Below, in pieces: positions 57,201 through 64,000 of a stretch of DNA of 64,000 nucleotides. Position numbers and translations under genes: made by a program. The stretch comes from Closterium sp. Naga37s-1 (Eukaryota; Streptophyta; Zygnematophyceae; Desmidiales; Closteriaceae). Position 1 is the stretch's first letter. Each line of letters opens with the position of its first letter. The stretch covers positions 977,501-1,041,500 of the forward strand of contig CANJKZ010001154.1 in NCBI GenBank assembly GCA_947471745.1, in the 5' to 3' direction. The notes below the pieces were generated by a model that worked only from the letters and a program-made list of their open reading frames with translations, was not told the DNA's origin and did not search any database.

Positions 57201-60200
57201 GGAGATCGTTCGTCAGATCAGCGAACAGAGCTTGGCGACGACAGCCACGGAAAGGATTCGGCGCCTGAGCCACAAGAAAAGCAGGGCGACATGACGTATG
57301 AGCGTGCGGAAGAAGATCATCCTCTAGATACGCGTCGGCAGGACGAAGGAAGGCGAAAAGAGGGGCCGCATGCATCAGATCTGCATCACATGTGCGGAGG
57401 AAGGCGAGGCGACAGGTCGTGCTCGCCAGATCTGCATCGGCAGGGAGGGGGAAGGCGAAGTGATGAATTACGCTCGCCAGACCCGCATCGGCCACGTAGA
57501 GGAAGGCGTGACGCGTGGTCACCTTCGCCAGGGGTAGAGCGGCAGCATGGAAGCAGCCGGGACGCGCGAGCGAAGGCGAATCATTCGTCAGAGCAGCAGC
57601 GGGGGCGAGCGGAGATGCGATATGAAGTGCCCAGGGACGAGTTCTCACCTGATCCGCGTCGGCAGCGCGGAGGAGGGCGGAACGGAGGGTCGCGCTCGCC
57701 TGATCCGCGTCGGCAGCGCGGAGGAGGGCGGAACGGAGGGTCGCGCTCGCCTGATCCGCGTCGGCAGCGCGGAGGAGGGCGGAACGGAGGGTCGCGCTTG
57801 CCTGATCCGCGTCGGCAGCGCAGAGGAGGGCGGAACGGAGGGTCGCGCTCGCCTGATCCGCGTCGGCAGCGCGGAGGAGGGCGGAACGGAGGGTCGCGCT
57901 CGCCTGATCCGCGTCGGCAGCGCGGAGGAGGGCGGAACGGAGGGTCGCGCTCGCCTGATCCGCGTCGGCAGCGCGGAGGAGGGCGTAACGGAGGGTCGCG
58001 CTCGCCTGATCCGCGTCAGCAGCGCGGAGGAGGGCGGAACGGAGGGTCGTGCTCGCCTGATCCGCGTCGGCAGCGCGGAGGAGGGTGGAACGGAGGGCCG
58101 CGCTCGCCTGCTCCGCGTCGGCACCATGATGGGAGGCAGGGAGGCGGGGCGCGCTCGCCTGATGAGCATTGGCAACGAGATAGAAGACGGACTGGCGAGT
58201 CTGGCTCGCCTGATCCGCAGCGGCACAACGAGGGAAGGGCAAGGGGCGAGGCACGTTTGCCAGATCTGCAGCGTAAGCAGGGAGGGAGATGGGAGGAGGA
58301 GTGGCATCTGCAAGAAAGTCGCCGCGGGCATGGAGGAAGAAGGGACGAGAGATCCCCACCGCCCGAGAGGCACTGGCAGCGCGGAACGCTAAGGGAAGGA
58401 TGGGCGAGGGCGCATTGCTCGCCAGAGCGGCAGTGGGGGCGAGCAGGAGCACGGATGAGTGCGGAGGACCTGCGAAGCGAGGCGGGACAGGACCAGCGCA
58501 GAAGCAAAAGGGGAGGCGGCGGTCTGGCGTACAGCACGGAGTGCGCCACAGAGGCAAGGGAAGGAATCGAGAGGGCAAGGGATAGGGAGTCATCAAGAAG
58601 GCAGACGAGAGGACTGATTGAACCATGGGGAGACGGTTGGGGGAGCATAACGATGGCCACACGAGTGGAAGTGCCGGCGCGATTCTCGGGAGATCAGCAC
58701 ACGGGCCTACACTTAAGAACTACCTAATGCAAGTGGGGAGTGTGAGGTACAGATGCGAGAGGAGCGGCATGGACTCGGTGGACTTCTTCCTGAGTCTGCC
58801 GAATACATTGGAAGGGGAGGCAGAAACGTTGTACAGGATGAAGATGGACGAGCTATTGGAGAAGGCATGGAGGTATGGGGAAGACCCCACGGAGGCATTC
58901 CTGAGGCGGCTGCAGCGGCAGTTTCCTGGAAATACAGCAGAGCGGATAAGAGAGTTTCAGGATTTCAGGAGGGGGCGGAGCGAGTCGTTGCTCACCTACT
59001 ACAACAGGCTGATCAATGTGGCGGAGGATGTGACATGCTCAGATATGGGCCTACTCGTTAGCAAATTCCTCGATGGGCTGGACAATACCATGGGGAATGG
59101 GCTGCGAATGAAGGTTTACACACTGGGGGCAGACGCGACACTAGATGAGGTGTTTGAGTTAGCGGAGAAGATGGAGCTTGCGCAGAGGAAGTATGAAGCA
59201 TACCGGCCCCGAACGACAGAGAAGAGCCGAGAACCGACATGGGCAGCAGTAAGGATGGCTGAGGATAGGGGAAGGTCAGAGGGACGAGGGGATGGTAGGG
59301 CAGAGAACAGGACCTGCTACAGATGCGGACAGTCGGGGCACGTTAGGAGAGATTGCAAGAACTGTGATTGCTGTGGGAAGCCGGGACACTTGAGGAGAGA
59401 GTGCCCAGATCCATCAGGGTGTGAAATCTACAGCAAGAAGGGACGTGAGGCGAAGGACTGCTACCAACGGGAGGGGACAGCAAAGGGGAACCCGGAAGAG
59501 CTCAAACGGCTACAAGCACAGCTGCAGGCACTCAGACCAAGGCAGGAAGCGGAGGCAGGAACGAGCGCCAGAGATGGGGATGACGGGGAAGTAGGGCAGG
59601 ATGTGCAACGCGCGTATATGGCCTGGAGGGGAAGGGAAGAGATGGGACTACGCAGTGGAGGGGAGGACAGCCAGCAGGAGCACCGACAAAAAGGAGGAGA
59701 GAAGGGGCAGCAGGCAGAGGAGCCAACTCCAAAGGACGTTGTGGCTTGCCACCCGCCGGACGGGCTAGTAAGCCAGATTTCAGCACTGGTGGTGAGAAAT
59801 GGGGCGACGGCAATGGAGGGGGAGAAGGACAAGACGGTGATCACAGACACTGGAGCACGGAGTAGGAAGTTGGGGAAGGTCATGGCAGAAGAACTGGGAC
59901 TGATAGCACCAGAAAGCAGCTAGCAAAGGGGATGGTTGTGACGACGGCAGAAACGGGGGAACTTGAGTGGATGGCAAGCACCCATGCTCCGACTGAACTA
60001 ACACTATTGCCAGGGAAGAAACAGGGGGCACAGAAGGGTATGCCAGCAGTAGCAGAAGCGGAAAGCAAGGCAGAGAGGGTGGGGGCACAGACGTGCACAC
60101 CAGAAGTAGTAGAACCGGAAGGGAGAGAAGAGAAGGTGAGAACACAGGCGTGTGTACCAGCAGCGGCGGAAGCGGACAGGGAGAACGAGAAGGTGGGGGC

Positions 60201-63200
60201 ATGGGCATGTGCTCCAGTGAGAACGGAAGGGAAAGAAGGGAAGGTGTGGGCACAGGCATGCACATCAGCAGTAGCGAAAGCGGAAAGGAAAGATGAGGGG
60301 ATGGAGGCACGAGCGTGTATATCAGCAGCAACGGGAGCAGAGGAACGAGACGAGCAGGTGGGGGCAGAAGCTTGTGTATCAGCAGCGATGGCAGAAACGG
60401 GAGAACTTGATTGGATGGAAAGCACTCGTGCTCCGACTAAACTGACACCATTGACAGGGAAGAAACAGGGGGCAAGGAAACAGGATGCACAAGGAGGGGT
60501 GGAAAGACAGGAGGAGGGAAAGATGAAGACCGTGGGGAAGCAGGGCCAGCAGAGTAACTGGCAGCAGCCCATCCGTCAGGTCAAACTGTTGGGCGGGATA
60601 GGAGGAGGGTCGGCGGCAGTGATAAAGCATGGAAACGCAGTAAAGCAGTGGATTTACCAGGACAAGGAGCCCGTCGTAAGGAAGATGGCAGAGCACCATG
60701 CCGGGTGGAGGCTGCACGAGAAGTCCCTAGAATTGTTGAGCAGGGAAGTGGTGCAAGAGGTGATGGGGAGAAGGGATCCTGTTGTGAAGATTGTGACAAA
60801 GGCGGAAGCGGCGAGCTGGGGGCAGGTGGAGTTGTTGGTAGCAAATTGGGAATGCCAGGGTGTTTCTCGAGCAGGGATGGGGCTAGGAGAAAGGGACCTT
60901 CGCACGAAACTAATAGAGAACCGGTTTCACATCATGAAACGGCTGCAGGAGAGGCAGGGCAGCATAGTGTTCCGAGTAGAATTTTTGGATTTCAAAGGGG
61001 AAAGCCGAGAGCCCACACGACAGGTGAGGAAGAGGATCATTCAGCAGATGGGACTGGGGGCGACAGATGGTACAGCAAAGGTGGGGGCACGAGCTCATCG
61101 GCTCGGGACGTGCCGGCAGAACTTGGTGCCCTCCCAATATCTGCAGGAGGAAATAGCCGGTGTGGGACGGGCTTGGGGGAGGAAGGTGCAGGGCATTTTA
61201 GAGCCAGTAAGGACAACGGCACGAGTGACTAGGAGGTGCTACAGCAAGCTTTACCCATGTAATCGGGGGGGACAGGAGGTACAGGCACTGTCAGCGCTGG
61301 GGGCAGACGAAAAGGGCGAAGAAGGGAAGGCGGGACCTGCTATGGTGTATGATCACAAGGAGGGCAGAAGGGAAGAGCCCACGGCTCTGGAGCGAGAGTT
61401 AGCCATAGGAATGGAGAGAACATCACGGCAGCCCCAGGTGCGACTAAGCTGAAAGGAAGGAGGGCGTTGGGGAATACAATGAATGAGCAGATGATGAGGT
61501 CGGAGTCACTACAGGAACGGGTACAGGGTGGAGGGAAAGCAGAGGCAGCAGCGGTCCCGCGAGGAGCCTGGTCCTGCATGGAAGGGGAGTATCCAGACTG
61601 GAAGGTGGGAGAGACAGTGAGCGAAGAAGGGAAGAAGGTGATGTTGGCAATATTAGCGAAACACAGGAGGCGATTGGCCTTACAAGCGGTGGGGAAGGGC
61701 AGGGTAAAGCAGAGGCAACGCAAGGGAGAGGGGAGAGTGCCGAAGGGAGTCTGTGAAGGACAGGAGGTATCCCTGAAGAGCGCGAAGCAGGACACACTGG
61801 ATGTGGGGTTGGGGACTGTGCGATGGAAGGTCAAGGGGGTGCGCCCCTCAGGGGTGCTGGTACTGGACAATGAGAAGGGGGCACAGTTGAAGGAGCACCA
61901 GCCGAACACAGCTGTGATCAGAGGGACAGGGCCTCAGCGTGCTGGTCCTGTGACCCGCGCTCAAGCTGCTCGAGCACGGGCACAGGAGGGGGCAGAGAGT
62001 GGCTGAGGCAGGACAGGAACAGAGAAGAGCAAGAAGGACAGAAGGAAGGGCAGATGGCTGGCAATAGCAGTTTTCCGACAGCTGTCACCGAATATGCATG
62101 ATTATGCATATAAGGTGCCAGAGTATGCGGTGTAGTTATGGTGTAGCAATGTTGAGTGTGCACATTGCAGGGCAGGTAGTTGGGGACCAGGGAAACTGAC
62201 GCGAGGTGGGTAGGAGAGCACCGATGGGTGGAATCCAAGGAACCAATGTGAACAAACCAACCCAGGCTCGAGCCGCACATTGAGAAATGCACGGTTCGAG
62301 CCTGGGCCAGGTAAATTCACTCTCTCACACACACCCGATGCTTTTCTCTTGTTATTCTCTCATATTAGTGGAAAGTTGTTACCTCAGATCTAGCATCCGG
62401 TGGCACGCCACTATGGGAGGACCTACGGGGTGAGGGAGGAAACTCTTTCATAAGAGAGTGGCTGAGGCAGGACAGGAACAGAGAAGAGCAAGAAGGACAG
62501 AAGGAAGGGCAGATGGCTGGCAATAGCAGTTTTCCGACAGGGGAGAGAGGGAGAAAACACTGGGGAAAATGACAGAGGGATTCTAATGATTGGAGAGCAG
62601 AAGGGGAGCGAGAGATAGTGGGGAAAGGGTCAAGTGGGGTGGGAAAAAGAAATGCACGAAGAAACGTGGGGTGGGAGGAGCGAGGGAGGAAGGAGGAAGG
62701 CGAGGTGGCACGGGTGGGGGTACCGCAGAGAGGGAAGAGGCCGGTGACGAAGCCAAGGGCGAGGGAAAAGGCGAGCTGCTTCGGATCCGCTCCGCTGCAC
62801 GCAGAAGGGAAGAGTGAATGAGATTTGGTGGGGACGAGAGGGGGAAACGGAAGTGTAGGGTCCGGAGGGGGAAAGGGAGGGGGGAAATTGTGATAAATTG
62901 CCTGCACTTGTCCGGACAATTGTGATAAATTGCCTGCACGGCGAAATTGCGATAAGTTGCTGGACAGAGCAAGAAACTCCTTGGAAGTGGTGTGATATGA
63001 AGTGGTGTGATATGAAATGGTGTGATGTTCTTATATGTGTCATGGGATTGCATGATGGCATGGAATCACGGAACCTGCACGCTCATCTCGAGACCACAGC
63101 CTGGAATATACGGTGCCATGAAAATTGAAATGGAATCCTAACGAGGACTGTACCTGTTGCCACCGACTTGCACCACTCTCTCACCACTCCCAATCATCTT

Positions 63201-63526
63201 TCTCCCCTTTTTCCCCACCTTTCCTGTTTCACGCCCTCCCTTCATTCCCCCCTTCCCCTTCCTCCCTCCCCTTTCCCATAATCTTCCCCATCCCTCGCAC
63301 CACTCCACCCCTCGGCTACTCCCACAATTTCCCCGCTCCGCCTTGCACGACAGCCCTTTACCCCCCTCCTTTTCCCCCTTCCCCCGCCCTCCCCACAGTA
63401 CCGGCGGAAGATGGCGAGGCAGGGGTCGACAACGGCGGACTTCCCCCACCGGCTGATGCGCCACCGCCGCCACCCCGCGAGGAACGCGGGCGCGTGGAGG
63501 GTCTCCGATACAAGCCCCGCGCCCAT
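54289..63526 (-). CDS. DUF2062-family membrane protein (plant type)
   Basis: Exons on -: 63526-63402, 62794-62724, 55923-55818, 55442-55295, 54681-54289; 843 nt, 280 aa, every junction in phase (e.g. CG|C restores RRGADPKQLAF; G|GT restores LCGLTAAL; AG|C restores PVEVSLII). The chain SAVVDPCLAIFRR, GADPKQLAFSLALGFVTGLF, FLATPVEVSLIIPYMRLGE, HAVLAWLVTAPLLVWLFYRL is characteristic of the DUF2062 domain, with several hydrophobic membrane segments. Biochemical function is unknown in this family. A Gly/Ser/His-rich ~80-residue tail extends beyond the usual length. Start is the first ATG in the exon. Intron 2 (about 6.8 kb) holds a whole retroelement, and intron 4 holds repeated copies of exon 5. 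Confidence 0.88.
54722..54744. repeat. Perfect 23-bp palindrome (arms ACTTTTGAGAC, centre A)
   Basis: 11-bp perfect arms around one central base, located between two 135-bp exon-head copies in the DUF2062 gene. Confidence 0.95.
54756..55210 (-). pseudogene. Tandem acceptor-side copies of DUF2062 exon 5 head
   Basis: On -, copies of catcag|GTGCTCGCATGGCT (coding VLAWLVTAPLLVWLFYRL) begin at 54951 and 54816, exactly 135 bp apart and 135 bp before the real exon at 54681. More decayed copies lie near 55012-55066 and 55140-55210. The 54816 copy stays in frame with exon 5 without a stop; the 54951 copy hits TGA. The perfect palindrome at 54722-54744 lies between the 54816 and 54681 copies, and a worn version near 54858-54880 lies between the next pair. 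Confidence 0.92.
55539..55562. repeat. Perfect 24-bp palindrome (half-site GACTTTTGAGTC)
   Basis: Perfect dyad that extends to 32 bp with one mismatched pair. It is bracketed by a ~29-bp direct repeat (ttcgctgcacccactgttgtgttgagta at 55511-55538 and 55572-55599). DUF2062 intron 3. Confidence 0.95.
56002..56058 (-). pseudogene. Acceptor-side copy of DUF2062 exon 3 head
   Basis: On -, gcccag|gtctgacagcagcactgtg at 56058 downward repeats the exon 3 head at 55923 (cctcag|gtctgacagcagcactgtg) for about 57 bp with one or two changes, then diverges. Confidence 0.9.
56231..56600 (+). repeat. Left LTR of the gag-only element
   Basis: 370 bp, starts TGTCACCG. A TATA-like catataagg lies near 56253, and an inverted repeat (aggctcgag...ttcgagcct) near 56410-56452. 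Confidence 0.9.
56631..58727 (+). CDS. Gag-like leader ORF with SR/RGG-type tandem repeats
   Basis: 698 aa from ATG 56631, 30 bp after the LTR. Extremely Arg/Gly/Glu/Ser-rich. The core is ~9 copies of a 17-residue SPDPRRQRGGGRNGGSR repeat, flanked by looser DPHRP/GGRR copies, so likely an RNA-binding disordered region. The last residues (VEVPARFSGDQHTG) look like the start of a capsid, whose continuation lies in the -1 frame at 58625-59923. No homologous protein recognised. Confidence 0.65.
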   Translation: MDEYELRWARREEERPCQGRTHERGRSLERSPRRPAFCTDQIPFTRERRGGGSVREGGDGSGYAMTGGDPWRLDGRREEGGGGRRRRDTGAPSSPGEGERRRGGGDRGSTLEDHAVFGRGYCSEGDKEISCADESVKARREEDGTEVDEYGEEPKHQRVEAGTRRDLPAAPGASDQAPARDEAEQGGANEGDRSSDQRTELGDDSHGKDSAPEPQEKQGDMTYERAEEDHPLDTRRQDEGRRKEGPHASDLHHMCGGRRGDRSCSPDLHRQGGGRRSDELRSPDPHRPRRGRRDAWSPSPGVERQHGSSRDARAKANHSSEQQRGRAEMRYEVPRDEFSPDPRRQRGGGRNGGSRSPDPRRQRGGGRNGGSRSPDPRRQRGGGRNGGSRLPDPRRQRRGGRNGGSRSPDPRRQRGGGRNGGSRSPDPRRQRGGGRNGGSRSPDPRRQRGGGRNGGSRSPDPRQQRGGGRNGGSCSPDPRRQRGGGWNGGPRSPAPRRHHDGRQGGGARSPDEHWQRDRRRTGESGSPDPQRHNEGRARGEARLPDLQRKQGGRWEEEWHLQESRRGHGGRRDERSPPPERHWQRGTLREGWARAHCSPERQWGRAGARMSAEDLRSEAGQDQRRSKRGGGGLAYSTECATEAREGIERARDRESSRRQTRGLIEPWGDGWGSITMATRVEVPARFSGDQHTGLHLRTT
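57650..58130. repeat. 51-bp coding tandem repeat (about 9 copies)
   Basis: Near-identical 51-bp units (tgatccgcgtcggcagcgcg...) keep frame and encode the 17-residue Arg/Gly repeat. Differences are mainly single substitutions. Confidence 0.95.
58625..59923 (+). CDS. Gag capsid with two zinc knuckles and protease-like end
   Basis: 432 aa from ATG 58625. The retrotransposon gag core includes SVDFFLSLPNTLEGEAETLY-like text (actual VDFFLSLPNTLEGEAETLY), FLRRLQRQFPG and FRRGRSESLLTYYNRL. Two CCHC-type knuckles follow (CYRCGQSGHVRRDC, CCGKPGHLRREC), then near the end VITDTGARSRKLGKVMAEELGL, resembling an aspartic protease active-site DTGA segment cut short by TAG. The true capsid start probably belongs with the end of the preceding ORF in another frame, so a -1 shift or a 1-nt indel separates them. 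Confidence 0.8.
   Translation: MGRRLGEHNDGHTSGSAGAILGRSAHGPTLKNYLMQVGSVRYRCERSGMDSVDFFLSLPNTLEGEAETLYRMKMDELLEKAWRYGEDPTEAFLRRLQRQFPGNTAERIREFQDFRRGRSESLLTYYNRLINVAEDVTCSDMGLLVSKFLDGLDNTMGNGLRMKVYTLGADATLDEVFELAEKMELAQRKYEAYRPRTTEKSREPTWAAVRMAEDRGRSEGRGDGRAENRTCYRCGQSGHVRRDCKNCDCCGKPGHLRRECPDPSGCEIYSKKGREAKDCYQREGTAKGNPEELKRLQAQLQALRPRQEAEAGTSARDGDDGEVGQDVQRAYMAWRGREEMGLRSGGEDSQQEHRQKGGEKGQQAEEPTPKDVVACHPPDGLVSQISALVVRNGATAMEGEKDKTVITDTGARSRKLGKVMAEELGLIAPESS
59932..61452 (+). CDS. Unrecognised ORF of the gag-only element
   Basis: About 506 codons open, with no convincing ATG context. The first third has degenerate ~25-residue repeats of the AQACTSAVAKAERKDEGM type. The second half is mixed (KLLGGIGGGSAAVIKHGNAV, FRVEFLDFKGESREPTR). 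I see no RT or integrase motif. It may be element-specific protein or decayed sequence. Confidence 0.35.
   Translation: MVVTTAETGELEWMASTHAPTELTLLPGKKQGAQKGMPAVAEAESKAERVGAQTCTPEVVEPEGREEKVRTQACVPAAAEADRENEKVGAWACAPVRTEGKEGKVWAQACTSAVAKAERKDEGMEARACISAATGAEERDEQVGAEACVSAAMAETGELDWMESTRAPTKLTPLTGKKQGARKQDAQGGVERQEEGKMKTVGKQGQQSNWQQPIRQVKLLGGIGGGSAAVIKHGNAVKQWIYQDKEPVVRKMAEHHAGWRLHEKSLELLSREVVQEVMGRRDPVVKIVTKAEAASWGQVELLVANWECQGVSRAGMGLGERDLRTKLIENRFHIMKRLQERQGSIVFRVEFLDFKGESREPTRQVRKRIIQQMGLGATDGTAKVGARAHRLGTCRQNLVPSQYLQEEIAGVGRAWGRKVQGILEPVRTTARVTRRCYSKLYPCNRGGQEVQALSALGADEKGEEGKAGPAMVYDHKEGRREEPTALERELAIGMERTSRQPQVRLS
61467..62006 (+). CDS. Short ORF, possible remnant of pol
   Basis: 179 codons. 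VGETVSEEGKKVMLAILAKH recalls the linker before reverse transcriptase in Ty3-type pol, and VRWKVKGVRPSGVLVLDN is unrecognised. Reading this as a pol remnant is weak. Confidence 0.3.
   Translation: MGNTMNEQMMRSESLQERVQGGGKAEAAAVPRGAWSCMEGEYPDWKVGETVSEEGKKVMLAILAKHRRRLALQAVGKGRVKQRQRKGEGRVPKGVCEGQEVSLKSAKQDTLDVGLGTVRWKVKGVRPSGVLVLDNEKGAQLKEHQPNTAVIRGTGPQRAGPVTRAQAARARAQEGAESG
61994..62540. repeat. 88-bp direct duplication flanking the right LTR
   Basis: agagagtggctgaggcaggac...ttttccgacag occurs at 61994-62081, immediately before the right LTR (one base apart), and again at 62453-62540, immediately after it. Far too long for an integrase target duplication. Confidence 0.93.
62083..62452 (+). 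repeat. Right LTR of the gag-only element
   Basis: No difference from the left LTR over 370 bp by eye. Confidence 0.9.
62541..62723. other. Remainder of DUF2062 intron 2
   Basis: Purine-rich on +, so pyrimidine-rich in the direction of transcription, like other introns here. No other feature. Confidence 0.5.
62795..63401. other. DUF2062 intron 1
   Basis: Contains repeats of attgtgataaattgcctgcac (62886-62940) and of aagtggtgtgatatga (62984-63024), then a C/T-rich stretch on +. No gene recognised. Confidence 0.55.
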
Positions 63527-64000
63527 TGCTGCTACTAACGAGCCGGCGGCTCTCCACGTGGCGCTCAAGAGTGGCACGTTGCCGCCGTCATCGGCGCGCA
63601 GTGATTAAACCACGTGTGGCCATGCATGCGGGGGATACGGCGGCGGGTGCAGGTTGGTGTGAGCCGAGAGTTAAACAAACAGCATGTCCGCGCCGTAGAG
63701 AAAGGGGCTTCTAGCGGATTTTATTTGAAAGGGAAAATCTTCTACAGAAGTCAGAGCGGGTAGCTGGGGGCGGGAGACGCTTGGCTAGCCGGAATACCTG
63801 TCTTGATTCGCTATTGTATCACTTTTGTGACAGCACATGCACGAAGCAACGACGCACGGCGAGTTTGACTATTACTGGCTTGGAAGGTTCATGTAACTGG
63901 TACTGATGCGACGCCAATGCCAGACTACAAGCTTGCTTGCTGGGCTAACTAGCTTGAGCTTCACAAAGAACAAGTTTGGGCTGTCAAGTTTCTCTTTGCT
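63527..64000. other. Upstream region of the DUF2062 gene
   Basis: 474 bp to the window edge, presumed 5' UTR and promoter. Nothing else recognised. Confidence 0.4.

Larger units (their letters stand above)
56231..62452 (+). mobile_element. Non-autonomous gag-only LTR retroelement (TR-GAG-like) in DUF2062 intron 2
   Basis: Two 370-bp direct repeats, 56231-56600 and 62083-62452, look identical base for base, implying a very recent event. Between them are gag-type ORFs with two zinc knuckles and a DTGA protease-like remnant, but no reverse transcriptase, RNase H or integrase box in any frame I read. It lies opposite in strand to the host gene. I find no ordinary target-site duplication; instead 88 bp flank the right repeat on both sides. 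Boundaries are therefore good for the LTRs and less sure for the whole unit. Confidence 0.85.

Noticed and set aside
57650-58130. CRISPR-like or non-coding satellite
   Set aside because: The 51-bp unit keeps one frame and lies inside a gag-region ORF of an LTR element.

Overview
This window looks like nuclear DNA of a streptophyte green plant, most likely a charophyte alga and less likely a bryophyte. The reasons are a plant-type PEP carboxylase ending in QNTG, a CDPK-clade kinase, a glyoxylate/succinic semialdehyde reductase with an organelle-type leader, a plant-type DUF2062 membrane protein and a plant Furry homologue. All are intron-rich, have GT-AG introns with long C/T-rich tails, and are GC-rich. 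I cannot name the species from sequence alone.

Layout. 1-11642 is one huge minisatellite: about 30 copies of a 39-bp unit, then about 500 copies of a 21-bp unit. It ends 92 bp before an exon of the Furry-like gene, whose last six exons run to 16304 on +. At 16575-30668 lies a chromodomain Ty3-type LTR retrotransposon (TSD ctaat) with a Ty1/copia element (21901-30442, TSD cttcg) nested in its 3' LTR. Next on + come a six-exon kinase gene with a ~1300-residue Gln/Gly-rich N-terminus (31386-38314), a thirteen-exon PEP carboxylase gene (39850-46034) and a ten-exon glyoxylate reductase gene (46739-53775). On the - strand a five-exon DUF2062 gene (63526-54289) converges on the reductase gene. Its intron 2 holds a third, gag-only LTR element (56231-62452) with identical LTRs.

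The exon chains were assembled by hand. In all four complete host genes every splice phase agrees and the summed CDS is a multiple of three: kinase 1571 aa, PEPC 980 aa, reductase 403 aa, DUF2062 280 aa. The Furry part gives 829 C-terminal residues.

The main unusual signal is that all five host genes carry partial, decayed copies of exon edges inside the adjoining introns, with their splice sites. These are either intron tail + acceptor + exon head, or exon tail + donor. The reductase gene is extreme: a 38-bp exon-end/donor unit is amplified to 22 consecutive AAG|GTGAGG donors. Many copies are bordered by a short palindrome of consensus TTTTGAG-N4-CTCAAAA. I did not see this pattern in the three retroelements. 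It may be the trace of an undescribed duplication process or a minimal palindromic element.

Metabolically, a CDPK-clade kinase without EF-hands lies 1.5 kb upstream of PEPC on the same strand. This recalls PEPC kinase, but the pairing is only an inference.
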